Positions 1 through 4,493 of a DNA stretch of 13,268 nt are shown one piece after another. Every line of letters starts with the position of its first letter. The stretch's first letter is position 1. The position numbers were made by a program, and so were the translations under genes. The notes beneath the pieces are model-generated. The model worked only from the letters and a program-made list of their open reading frames with translations, ran no database searches and had not been told where the DNA came from. Source of the stretch: a bacterium (GTDB lineage Bacteria > Spirochaetota > JAHITG01); NCBI GenBank assembly GCA_028711675.1, contig JAQTRT010000055.1, positions 1-13,268 on the forward strand. The letters run 5' to 3'.

Positions 1-1
1 C

Positions 2-490
2 GTCCCCTATTATATTAGACCATCTCCTCCAATAACCTATAGCCTCAAAGATAGCCAGGATTTATATGACAAACTTACTATTGATTATAACGAGCTTTTA
101 AACGAGGTTAATAGCAGAAGTGTTTTCAATTTTGTAGTTACAGCATACCATCTTATTGAATGGATGAAAAAAGATAAAAGATTCGCTTTTGGAGATATAC
201 AAGATGAAATTTCTGAAATAAAAAACCATGAGTATTATAAAATATGTCGAGACTTAGCTAATGCAAGTAAGCATTTTGAATTAAGAAACCCTTCGAAAAA
301 GGTTAAATCAACTAGTGTATCACAAGGATTTGGTGTCGGTAGATATGGTGCTGGACCATTTGGTAGTGGTGAGGAAGAAGTTACTATTGAATTAAATGAC
401 GGCCGAAAAATTGATATTCTTGAATTAGCTGGAGGCTTAATGACTATCTACGATAAGTATTTCACAAAAAGTGAGATTGATGCTAAATAG
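2..490 (+). CDS. Hypothetical helical protein, 5' end outside window
   Basis: The reading frame is open from the left edge of the window (base 2) to the TAA at 488-490, so at least 162 residues are present and the start lies upstream. The internal ATG at 164 sits mid-domain (after HLIEW) with no ribosome binding site, so it is unlikely to be the start. The N-terminal two thirds look helical, with a stretch reading FNFVVTAYHLIEWM followed by ICRDLANASKHFEL. The R-D...N-A-S-K-H pattern resembles the HEPN-type R-x(n)-H motif, but the spacing from R to H is 7 residues, longer than the usual 4-6, so I do not assign the family. A Gly-rich loop (GFGVGRYGAGPFGSG) precedes a short beta-like tail. Function unknown. 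Confidence 0.75.
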   Translation, partial: VPYYIRPSPPITYSLKDSQDLYDKLTIDYNELLNEVNSRSVFNFVVTAYHLIEWMKKDKRFAFGDIQDEISEIKNHEYYKICRDLANASKHFELRNPSKKVKSTSVSQGFGVGRYGAGPFGSGEEEVTIELNDGRKIDILELAGGLMTIYDKYFTKSEIDAK

Positions 491-570
491 CTATTATTTT
501 AAAATCGTAAGCTTGGGGCTGGTTCTGCTTTTCGGGAAATGGATCATTGTTTTGATAAAGGAAGTGATTT

Positions 571-744
571 TTGCATCATTGTAACATTTGTCATCAAGAG
601 AAAGAGAACCTAATACCCGGATCTGTCTGCCAGGACTGCCGGGATAAGTATCTGCCGGGCCGGGTCCTTTTTATTGAGGCCACTAAGACCCCTGGCGGGT
701 GCATCCTGGATCGCGGCACGACAACAGATACTTTCTCGAAATAA
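571..744 (+). CDS. Small four-cysteine (zinc-ribbon-like) protein, TTG start
   Basis: This 57-residue frame starts at TTG, preceded by AAAGGAAG (557-564) at a normal spacing of 6 nt. An in-frame stop lies directly upstream (565-567), so no longer start exists. The product has a CNIC pair at residues 4-7 and a CQDC pair at about residues 20-23, followed by RDKYLPGRVLFIEA and a short polar tail ending at a TAA. Two CxxC pairs about 12 residues apart are what a small treble-clef or zinc-ribbon knuckle needs. The coding stretch is more GC-rich than its surroundings. No partner gene is adjacent on this strand. It may be a real small protein or the surviving start of a longer gene. Confidence 0.45.
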   Translation: MHHCNICHQEKENLIPGSVCQDCRDKYLPGRVLFIEATKTPGGCILDRGTTTDTFSK

Positions 745-876
745 ATTCCCATATAAGGGAAAGGGTATTTTTCAGGACATATATGAGTGTACCAGGAAAT
801 TGTATCAGAATTTCAGATTTGTGAAATGGACATAATCCTACAATCAGAGTTTGAGAACTCTCGCATTTCTACAGTA
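745..876. other. Intergenic stretch with no assignable gene
   Basis: Between the small four-cysteine ORF and the minus-strand zinc-ribbon gene I see no convincing gene. A short plus-strand frame running through GIFQDIYECTRKLYQNF and ending in a stop near 834 has no start or ribosome binding site. It could be a coding remnant, but nothing supports a family. No terminator hairpin is evident. Confidence 0.3.
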
Positions 877-1140
877 TTATTTCTTATAACATTCAGGACA
901 TTCCCAATATTCAACTTCCTTTTCCTTGCCAGTCCATTTAACCACATTATAAGTTCTATGAAGTATCTTGATTGTGCCAGCATTAATATTTTTCCCTTTT
1001 CCAACAGGAAGTTTTATTTTACCAAAATAATAACCACCCTTATAAGTTCTATTGTTGTTTACTATTACTTCTATTGCTTTATTACAAACAGAACATTGCC
1101 GGTATAACATTCTAGTGTTTTTTTTCTTATTCATTTTCAT
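877..1140 (-). CDS. Small zinc-ribbon protein
   Basis: The minus-strand frame encodes about 87 residues from the ATG at 1138-1140. A TTG two codons upstream (1144-1146) and another ATG at 1132-1134 are alternatives, and no strong ribosome binding site decides between them. The protein carries CSVC near the N terminus and CPEC four residues before the end, with a conserved-looking core (TYKGGYYFGKIKLP and EVEYWECPECY) between them. Such paired CxxC knuckles at both ends of a short beta-rich protein are typical of small zinc ribbons. It lies 56 bp downstream of the MazF-like toxin on the same strand with no clear terminator between them, so it may be read from the same transcript. Role unknown. 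Confidence 0.65.
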   Translation of the reverse strand: MKMNKKKNTRMLYRQCSVCNKAIEVIVNNNRTYKGGYYFGKIKLPVGKGKNINAGTIKILHRTYNVVKWTGKEKEVEYWECPECYKK

Positions 1141-1196
1141 AATCAATTTATTGACCGAGGAACTAAGAAGTAATTAAAAAAGTCTTATTGTCGTAA

Positions 1197-1556
1197 TCAT
1201 TTTAAAGTCTCAATCCCTAATTGAAAACATAAAGCTTCATTAATTTGCTCCTGCAGGATTTGTTTATCAATTCTTCCTAATTGTTTTATTAATCTTTTTT
1301 TATCCAGAGTCCTTATTTGATAACATAAAATGATGGATTCTTTTGATAAACCACTATCTTCCGGGATTATTAAAACTTCATTTGGATAAATTTTTAGCCT
1401 TTCAGGTTTTTTTGAAGTAATAGGTATAATATTAACTACAGGAAGGATCTGGTTTATTGCATCTTCGCTTATTACTATTACGGGTCTCGTTTTTCCTTGT
1501 TCTGAACCTATAACAGGATCAAGATTGGCTAAGAATATCCCCCATTTATACTGCAT
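1197..1556 (-). CDS. mazF: MazF/PemK-family mRNA interferase toxin
   Basis: This 119-residue protein matches the MazF/PemK/CcdB-like fold in length and motifs. It has an N-terminal YKWGIFLANLDPVIGSEQG strand-loop, KTRPVIVIS (the conserved Arg-Pro of the family), IIPITS, and a loop SGLSKESIILCYQIRTLDKKRL near residues 69-88. Family members are sequence-specific endoribonucleases that stop growth when freed from their antitoxin. The ATG at 1554-1556 begins 3 nt after the antitoxin stop codon, the tight coupling expected of a type II toxin-antitoxin operon. No truncation or missing motif is visible, so the toxin is probably functional. Which RNA sequence it cuts cannot be read from the protein. 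Confidence 0.93.
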   Translation of the reverse strand: MQYKWGIFLANLDPVIGSEQGKTRPVIVISEDAINQILPVVNIIPITSKKPERLKIYPNEVLIIPEDSGLSKESIILCYQIRTLDKKRLIKQLGRIDKQILQEQINEALCFQLGIETLK

Positions 1557-1559
1557 ATC

Positions 1560-1799
1560 TTAATTCCAATTTTCCAGGTCAATAGCAGTAAAATCATTTT
1601 CAATTTCTTTTATATCATTCAGATAACCTTTATCCTTCATCGCAGATTTTAATAATGATATTTTATCCTGATACGATTGACCTTTATCTGGTTTAATTAT
1701 AATTACTTCAACATTTTCATTTTCAGTAAAATTATCGGGAATTTTAATCCTTATTTCATGATTTTTAGGGATAGTCATTTCTTTTTTTAATATTTGCAT
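1560..1799 (-). CDS. Antitoxin of the MazF-like pair
   Basis: This is a 79-residue protein encoded directly upstream of the MazF-like toxin. The N-terminal half is beta-rich (KKEMTIPKNHEIRIKIPDNF ... VEVIIIKP), as in small AbrB/MazE-like or related DNA-binding antitoxins. The C-terminal half is a helical tail (KISLLKSAMKDKGYLNDIKE) ending in DFTAIDLENW, an acidic aromatic tail common in antitoxins that block the MazF active-site groove. The start ATG (1797-1799) has AAGGA 8 nt upstream on the minus strand. The promoter, with its overlapping inverted repeat, lies directly behind it, which fits autorepression. Assignment to an exact antitoxin family is uncertain; the role follows mainly from position and tail. 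Confidence 0.85.
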   Translation of the reverse strand: MQILKKEMTIPKNHEIRIKIPDNFTENENVEVIIIKPDKGQSYQDKISLLKSAMKDKGYLNDIKEIENDFTAIDLENWN

Positions 1800-1828
1800 A
1801 ATTTAATCCTTTAACTAGAGATTAATTT

Positions 1829-1856
1829 AATATATTAAAATAAAGTATTTAGTCAA
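1829..1856 (-). promoter_or_regulatory. Promoter of the toxin-antitoxin operon
   Basis: On the minus strand TTGACT (1851-1856) is followed by a 16-nt spacer and TATATT (1829-1834), a near-consensus sigma-70 promoter about 30 nt upstream of the antitoxin start. Confidence 0.7.
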
Positions 1857-1862
1857 TACTTT
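1842..1862. promoter_or_regulatory. Candidate operator: 8-bp perfect inverted repeat over the -35 box
   Basis: AAAGTATT (1842-1849) and AATACTTT (1855-1862) are exact inverted copies separated by TAGTC. The repeat covers the -35 element. A second AT palindrome, TTTAATATATTAAA (1826-1839), covers the -10 element. Type II antitoxins usually bind such repeats to repress their own operon; that these are the sites is inference. Confidence 0.6.
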
Positions 1863-1881
1863 TTAAGAAAAATTATTTAAG

Positions 1882-1970
1882 AAAAAACTCCCCCTCGAGG
1901 TTCTTGCAGCCGACGGGTTCGGGGAGCTGTGATTGCCCCTGGATGACAACCGTTGTCCCGGGGCTTTTTT
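1882..1970 (-). terminator. Double-hairpin terminator behind the J-domain gene
   Basis: Reading the minus strand after the stop at 1969, there is first a hairpin with GCCCC/GGGGC outer arms (1935-1939 and 1960-1964) and GACAAC/GTTGTC inner arms. A second hairpin with CTCCCC/GGGGAG arms (1888-1893 and 1921-1926) follows and leads into six U (A-run 1882-1887). The first hairpin is also followed by a T-run on the plus strand (1965-1970), so it could stop transcription in both directions. Confidence 0.65.
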
Positions 1971-2616
1971 ATTTGCTTTGAATGAATTCATGGATCTCAC
2001 TTATAGACTTGATCATTCTGTTTTTTACGTTCATTAAATGACTTATTGTGTCCGGTCCCTTGTCGATTTCCGGTTCCAGATCCTTTATATATTTGTCAAT
2101 TTCGACCCTTAGAAGGGAAAAATAGTTCTCTAAATGCAGTTTCAATCTCTTTTTTTTATTGGAATAATTATTAAAGCGGTCATTCTCATTCAATATTTCT
2201 TCCTCCATATATTTGAATAAATATAATAAGTAATCATATAGATTTGTTTTATATATTTTGGAAGCCAGATTCTCATGCGTCATCTTTTTTAAAAGATCGT
2301 CTATATCCCATAGTATATAATTGAATTCTGACAAGGTTTTGCTGATTATTGAATTATCATTTTTAGGATAATATCGAATGGCAGAACGGTCATTTTTGAT
2401 TTTGTTTAAATAATCATCATACTCTTTTTTTGTCTTTTTATCTGTCAGGATTTGATAAGCATTGCTGATAATTATAAAGATCGATGCGGCATTTTTAGCA
2501 GTAACATTTACATCCGGATGATATTGTTTAGCCAATCGTCTGAATGCCGATTTTATTTGTTCTTCACCGGCATTCTGGTCAAGACCTAAAATATTATAAT
2601 AGTTTGTCCTTTTCAT
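1969..2616 (-). CDS. J-domain (DnaJ-like) protein with helical C-terminal region
   Basis: Residues about 4-67 form a J-domain: YYNILGLDQNAGEEQIKSAF, the RRLAKQYHPDVN stretch with the HPD motif at 33-35 that stimulates Hsp70 ATPase, and the final helix ending KKTKKEYDDYL. There is no Gly/Phe region, no zinc centre and no DnaJ C-terminal substrate domain, so this is a class C J-protein, not DnaJ itself. The remaining ~140 residues are predicted helical, Asn/Lys/Asp-rich and unlike anything I recognise; they presumably bind the client. No dnaK or grpE is adjacent and the gene appears to be transcribed alone. The start ATG has only a weak ribosome binding site. Confidence 0.9.
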   Translation of the reverse strand: MKRTNYYNILGLDQNAGEEQIKSAFRRLAKQYHPDVNVTAKNAASIFIIISNAYQILTDKKTKKEYDDYLNKIKNDRSAIRYYPKNDNSIISKTLSEFNYILWDIDDLLKKMTHENLASKIYKTNLYDYLLYLFKYMEEEILNENDRFNNYSNKKKRLKLHLENYFSLLRVEIDKYIKDLEPEIDKGPDTISHLMNVKNRMIKSISEIHEFIQSK

Positions 2617-2655
2617 AATGTAAACAATTTGGACTAATCCTTTTTACTTATTATT

Positions 2656-2683
2656 AAATTATTAACTTAAAATAAAAGGTCAA
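2656..2683 (-). promoter_or_regulatory. Candidate promoter for the J-domain gene
   Basis: On the minus strand TTGACC (2678-2683) is followed by a 16-nt spacer and TAATTT (2656-2661), about 40 nt upstream of the start codon. The flanks are very AT-rich, so the -10 assignment is approximate. Confidence 0.45.
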
Positions 2684-2814
2684 TAATTTGATATTTCCCA
2701 GAGTCTTAAAGTCGGGATCAGTCTGTGTCTAAAAGTGCTGGTTCCTGCTATTTGACAGAAATTATCGTATTAGTGGATGATATTTGTTGTTGTACAGTTT
2801 TTATTATATGTCAT

Positions 2815-2920
2815 GGCGCAGGTGCACGCCCGCAAGACTCGGTCACTTAACGCGGCTTCGCTTTTGCTCATGGCCTTGCAGAACGTCCGGCAAGAGCACG
2901 CAGGAGCAGAAAAAACAGGT
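2815..2920. repeat. GC-rich non-coding patch, probable dispersed repeat
   Basis: A roughly 100-bp GC-rich island (from GGCGCAGGTGCACGCCCGC to about GAGCACGCAGGAGC) sits in AT-rich DNA. It contains the hairpin arms CTTGC/GCAAG around 2876-2897. The plus-strand frame across it lacks a ribosome binding site and does not resemble a protein. I consider it a foreign repeat or structured DNA of unknown type. Confidence 0.35.
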
Positions 2921-2958
2921 GCGAAGGACTATTGTTTAGAGCCTGTTTTATTAGAAAA

Positions 2959-2993
2959 GAGGAGGAATAATGGAAAAAGGTATCGGTATCTGA
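2959..2993 (+). pseudogene. Strong ribosome binding site with a 7-codon frame (gene remnant or leader peptide)
   Basis: GAGGAGG lies 4 nt before an ATG at 2970-2972, as good as any ribosome binding site in the window. The frame reads MEKGIGI and stops at 2991-2993. The G-rich repeat element begins 24 bp further on. This may be the start of a gene cut off by rearrangement, or a tiny leader. Confidence 0.3.
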
Positions 2994-3016
2994 CATGTGA
3001 CAATCCAGAAAGCCAT

Positions 3017-3121
3017 GCATGCCCCTGAATAGTGAAGGAGGGGGGAAGGGGCTGGGAAAGTCCTCAAAGTGACGGACATCGAATACATGTGACATAGTTT
3101 CACATATAGAAATTAGTAGAC
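3017..3121 (+). repeat. G-rich intergenic element, copy 1
   Basis: This starts GCATGCCCCTGAATAG, continues through GAAGGAGGGGGGAAGGGGC, and reaches TGACGGACA at 3070-3078, followed by AGAAATTAGTAGAC (3108-3121). It is nearly identical to copy 2 (4295-4398) and related to copy 3 (6740-6789). GCCCC and GGGGC arms can pair around the purine-rich run. Unlike copies 2 and 3 it is not followed by the 34-nt box. The hicBA operon begins about 290 bp downstream. Confidence 0.65.
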
Positions 3122-3168
3122 TTTAATTAATTGCATTAAAACAAAGGAAAATATTTATATCAAGTCAA

Positions 3169-3239
3169 ATGTCAACAGGCCGTTGCCCAAATCGAAAAAA
3201 TACGAAAAATAGAGGAATGCGATCTATAAAACATGTAAA
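3169..3239 (+). mobile_element. One end of a MITE-like element (orphan left half)
   Basis: TCAACAGGCCGTTGCCCAAA (from about 3170) and the following run with AAATACGAAAAA match the left part of the element at 7321-7456. The inverted right end expected about 100 bp further on is not present; a 20-bp hairpin element begins at 3240 instead. It is probably an interrupted or truncated copy. Confidence 0.45.
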
Positions 3240-3318
3240 GAATGGGGACGGTGGTAATTCTATTTGATTTTCATTGTTTTTAGTTGTTCTACATAAAAAA
3301 TTACCGCTGTCCCCATTC
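3240..3318. mobile_element. REP-like palindromic element, 20-bp arms
   Basis: The left arm 3240-3259 (GAATGGGGACGGTGGTAATT) pairs with the right arm 3299-3318 (AATTACCGCTGTCCCCATTC). Eighteen positions are Watson-Crick and the other two are G:U pairs in RNA; the loop is 39 nt. GGGGACAG...TAATT palindromes of this kind resemble REP/MITE sequences mobilised by IS200-like (RAYT) transposases, but no such transposase is in the window. The compensating wobble pairs argue for selection on the folded form. Confidence 0.7.
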
Positions 3319-3346
3319 TTCACCGGGTTAATTTTAATTAAAAAAC

Positions 3347-3374
3347 TTGATTATGTTTTTTTAATTTGTACATT
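3347..3374 (+). promoter_or_regulatory. Candidate promoter for hicBA
   Basis: TTGATT (3347-3352) is followed by 16 nt and TACATT (3369-3374), about 36 nt before the hicB start. Confidence 0.4.
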
Positions 3375-3409
3375 TATTCAGGAGTAATAAAACAGCCAAA
3401 GGTGATTAT

Positions 3410-3622
3410 ATGAATGAAATAATTTTTATCATTGAAAATGATGTTGAAGGCGGATATACAGCTAAAGCATTAGGCTTCTCTATTTTTACTCAGGCTGATT
3501 CAATTGAGGAATTAAAAAAGAATATATTGGATGCTGTTAAATGCCATTTTGATAATGAGGCTGATATCCCTCATGTGATCAGACTGCATAAAGTTGAAGA
3601 GGAGCTTCTGGCATATGCCTAA
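3410..3622 (+). CDS. hicB: HicB-family antitoxin (short form)
   Basis: This 70-residue protein has the HicB degenerate RNase H-like fold: IIFIIENDVEGGYTAKALGF near the N terminus (the usual E-D-GGY-A pattern), a polar SIFTQADSIEELKKNILDAV helix, and CHFDNEADIPHVIRLHKVEE at the end. HicB neutralises the HicA ribonuclease. It ends without a C-terminal helix-turn-helix or ribbon-helix-helix domain, so autoregulation by this protein alone is uncertain. The start ATG has AAAGGTGA just upstream. The stop overlaps the hicA start by 8 nt, which couples their translation, with the antitoxin made first. Confidence 0.9.
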   Translation: MNEIIFIIENDVEGGYTAKALGFSIFTQADSIEELKKNILDAVKCHFDNEADIPHVIRLHKVEEELLAYA

Positions 3623-3863
3623 ACTCCCAAGAGATTTATCTGGCCAGGAACTTATCAAATTACTAAAGAAGTATAATTATACGGTCACAAGACAAGCCGG
3701 AAGTCATATCAGACTTACAAGTAATCATATGGGATTTAAACATGACATTACTATTCCTGATCATCCTTACCTGAAAATTGGAACATTAAATAGCATCTTG
3801 CAAGATTTAGCAGCCTGTTTAAAAACTGATAAAGATAGCCTTATTAAAGAATTGTTTCAATAA
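3615..3863 (+). CDS. hicA: HicA-family mRNA interferase toxin
   Basis: I start this 82-residue protein at the ATG 3615-3617, preceded by AGAGGAG (3597-3603). An upstream in-frame TTG at 3594 is unlikely. MPKLPRDLSGQELIKLLKK is the usual HicA opening, followed by YNYTVTRQAGSHIRLTS, where the GSH motif carries the catalytic histidine (H31), and by DITIPDHPYLKIGTLNSIL, the family's HPELK-like strand and helix. HicA cleaves mRNA and tmRNA when unbound. All key positions are present, so the module appears intact. It lies between the REP-like palindrome and the GIY-YIG element, a typical setting for an acquired addiction module. Confidence 0.94.
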   Translation: MPKLPRDLSGQELIKLLKKYNYTVTRQAGSHIRLTSNHMGFKHDITIPDHPYLKIGTLNSILQDLAACLKTDKDSLIKELFQ

Positions 3864-3935
3864 TTAAATTATAAATCGTGCTACTTTAATTAAAAATATC
3901 GTTTTTAAAGGTAAAAAACAGGGTTCGAAATTTAT

Positions 3936-3990
3936 CCGCCATAAGGAGTTTAAACAACAAATCCTGCCTCTATGGCGGGGTTTGTTGTTT
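3936..3990 (+). terminator. 17-bp hairpin downstream of hicA, possibly switching structure
   Basis: AAACAACAAATCCTGCC (3952-3968) pairs with GGCGGGGTTTGTTGTTT (3974-3990) around a 5-nt loop, with two G:U pairs. The A-rich and T-rich arms around a GC core look like a bidirectional intrinsic terminator. CCGCCATA at 3936-3943 can alternatively pair with TATGGCGG (3971-3978), so two exclusive folds are possible. The ATG at 3972 lies in the loop, so I do not use it as a start codon. Confidence 0.55.
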
Positions 3991-4019
3991 ATAGTGCTTT
4001 GGGAGAGGACAGGAACCTG

Positions 4020-4243
4020 GGGGTAAATTTCGCGATGGCTTGGCTGGTTTATATTATTAAAAAAAGGGATTTATATTACACGGGGATCACAACGGATTTA
4101 CAAAACAGGTTGAGGCAGCACGGATCTCCTCAATTGTTATATAAAGAAATCATGCAAAACAGGCGCAGAGCTGTGGCCATAGAAAAAGAAATTAAAGGTT
4201 GGTCACGAAAAAAGAAGGAAAACTTAATCGCGAAATTTACCCC
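4020..4243 (+). mobile_element. Mini-element: GIY-YIG gene between perfect 17-bp inverted repeats
   Basis: GGGGTAAATTTCGCGAT (4020-4036) and its exact reverse complement ATCGCGAAATTTACCCC (4227-4243) bound a 224-bp unit. The first two bases of the start codon lie in the left repeat and the last residues of the protein are encoded in the right one. A degenerate copy of the right end (TTCGAAATTTATCC, 3924-3937) lies about 80 bp upstream. No clear target duplication is visible. Confidence 0.6.
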
Positions 4244-4250
4244 TATGTGA
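4035..4250 (+). CDS. Minimal GIY-YIG nuclease domain protein (internally shortened)
   Basis: From the ATG at 4035 the product is 71 residues, a bare GIY-YIG domain of the YhbQ-like kind. It has MAWLVYIIKKRDLYYTGITT (GIY seen as VYI, YIG as YTG), DLQNRLRQH with the catalytic Arg, and AIEKEIKGWSRKKKENLI with the metal-binding Glu. Relatives usually have about 15 more residues between the His and the following P-x-x-L-x-Y strand (the lysine/threonine/arginine-rich loop); here the sequence runs HGSPQLLYKE, so that loop is missing. Members cut DNA with one catalytic metal. A longer frame back to 3972 is unlikely because that ATG is in a hairpin loop. No ribosome binding site is visible, and pairing of the inverted repeats in the mRNA would bury the start codon. 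It may be decaying. Confidence 0.8.
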   Translation: MAWLVYIIKKRDLYYTGITTDLQNRLRQHGSPQLLYKEIMQNRRRAVAIEKEIKGWSRKKKENLIAKFTPM

Positions 4251-4255
4251 GCTTG

Positions 4256-4274
4256 CCCTGAGCAAAGCGAAGGG
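4256..4274. repeat. Short palindromic repeat directly after the GIY-YIG gene
   Basis: CCCTGAGCAAAGCGAAGGG forms a small imperfect hairpin (CCCT/AGGG and GC/GC pairs). Very similar CCTGAGC...GAAGG sequences recur in many genomes, in my recollection often beside small GIY-YIG genes. The association is recognised here from pattern, not from a search. Confidence 0.5.
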
Positions 4275-4294
4275 AGTCCGTCCCGGGGAGCAGC

Positions 4295-4398
4295 GCATGC
4301 CCCTGAATAGGGAAGGAGGGGGGAGGGGCCGTGGAAATTCCTTAAATGACGGACAGCGGATACGCATTGCAGCGGCTCACAGACAGAAATTAGTTGAC
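4295..4398 (+). repeat. G-rich intergenic element, copy 2
   Basis: This starts GCATGCCCCTGAATAG, has the G-rich run GAAGGAGGGGGGAGGGGCC, and reaches TGACGGACA (4347-4355); AGAAATTAGTTGAC follows at 4385-4398. It differs from copy 1 by only a few changes over the first ~60 bp. GTCCGTC (4277-4283) just upstream can pair with GACGGAC (4348-4354) to close the whole element into one fold. It lies upstream of the beta-helix gene. Confidence 0.7.
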
Positions 4399-4433
4399 AA
4401 AAACATTAATAGAAGTATTTTAGGCATTATAAT
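4394..4433 (+). promoter_or_regulatory. Candidate promoter of the beta-helix gene
   Basis: TTGACA (4394-4399) is followed by 16 nt and TATTTT. A perfect TATAAT lies at 4428-4433 but without a good -35 at 17 nt. Either would start the transcript between the G-rich element and the 34-nt box. Confidence 0.45.
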
Positions 4434-4448
4434 ACCACAAGACAGGGA

Positions 4449-4482
4449 ATAAAAGCAGAAGGGATATTTCAGATGAGAAATT
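4449..4482 (+). promoter_or_regulatory. 34-nt conserved upstream box, copy 1
   Basis: This box contains AGCAGAAGGGATATTTCAG followed by AT-G-AGAAATT. It matches 6880-6913 at 32 of 34 positions. It ends 11 nt before the start codon of the beta-helix gene and probably lies in the 5' untranslated leader. Its conservation before two unrelated genes suggests a shared regulatory site or RNA element. Confidence 0.6.
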
Positions 4483-4493
4483 GAGGTTGTGCT

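Noticed and set aside
787..1107. Plus-strand open frame opposite the zinc-ribbon gene
   Set aside because: It is hydrophobic low-complexity translation antisense to a gene with two CxxC knuckles, with no convincing start.
1888..1964. tRNA-like sequence (GGTTCG near 1916)
   Set aside because: No acceptor stem, D-arm or anticodon arm can be formed; the segment is explained by two terminator hairpins.
2777..3028. Plus-strand 83-codon open frame
   Set aside because: It has no ribosome binding site and its composition changes abruptly across a GC-rich repeat. It overlaps the better-supported MEKGIGI frame and the G-rich element, and the product resembles no protein.
3972..4034. Upstream extension of the GIY-YIG gene to the ATG at 3972
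   Set aside because: That ATG lies in the loop of a 17-bp hairpin without a ribosome binding site. The extra 21 residues are unlike family N termini, whereas MAWLVYI at 4035 matches a normal start.
4295..4398. Known riboswitch class for the G-rich element
   Set aside because: I compared it by eye with c-di-GMP, FMN, cobalamin, Moco, THF and fluoride riboswitch cores and none of the invariant segments match.
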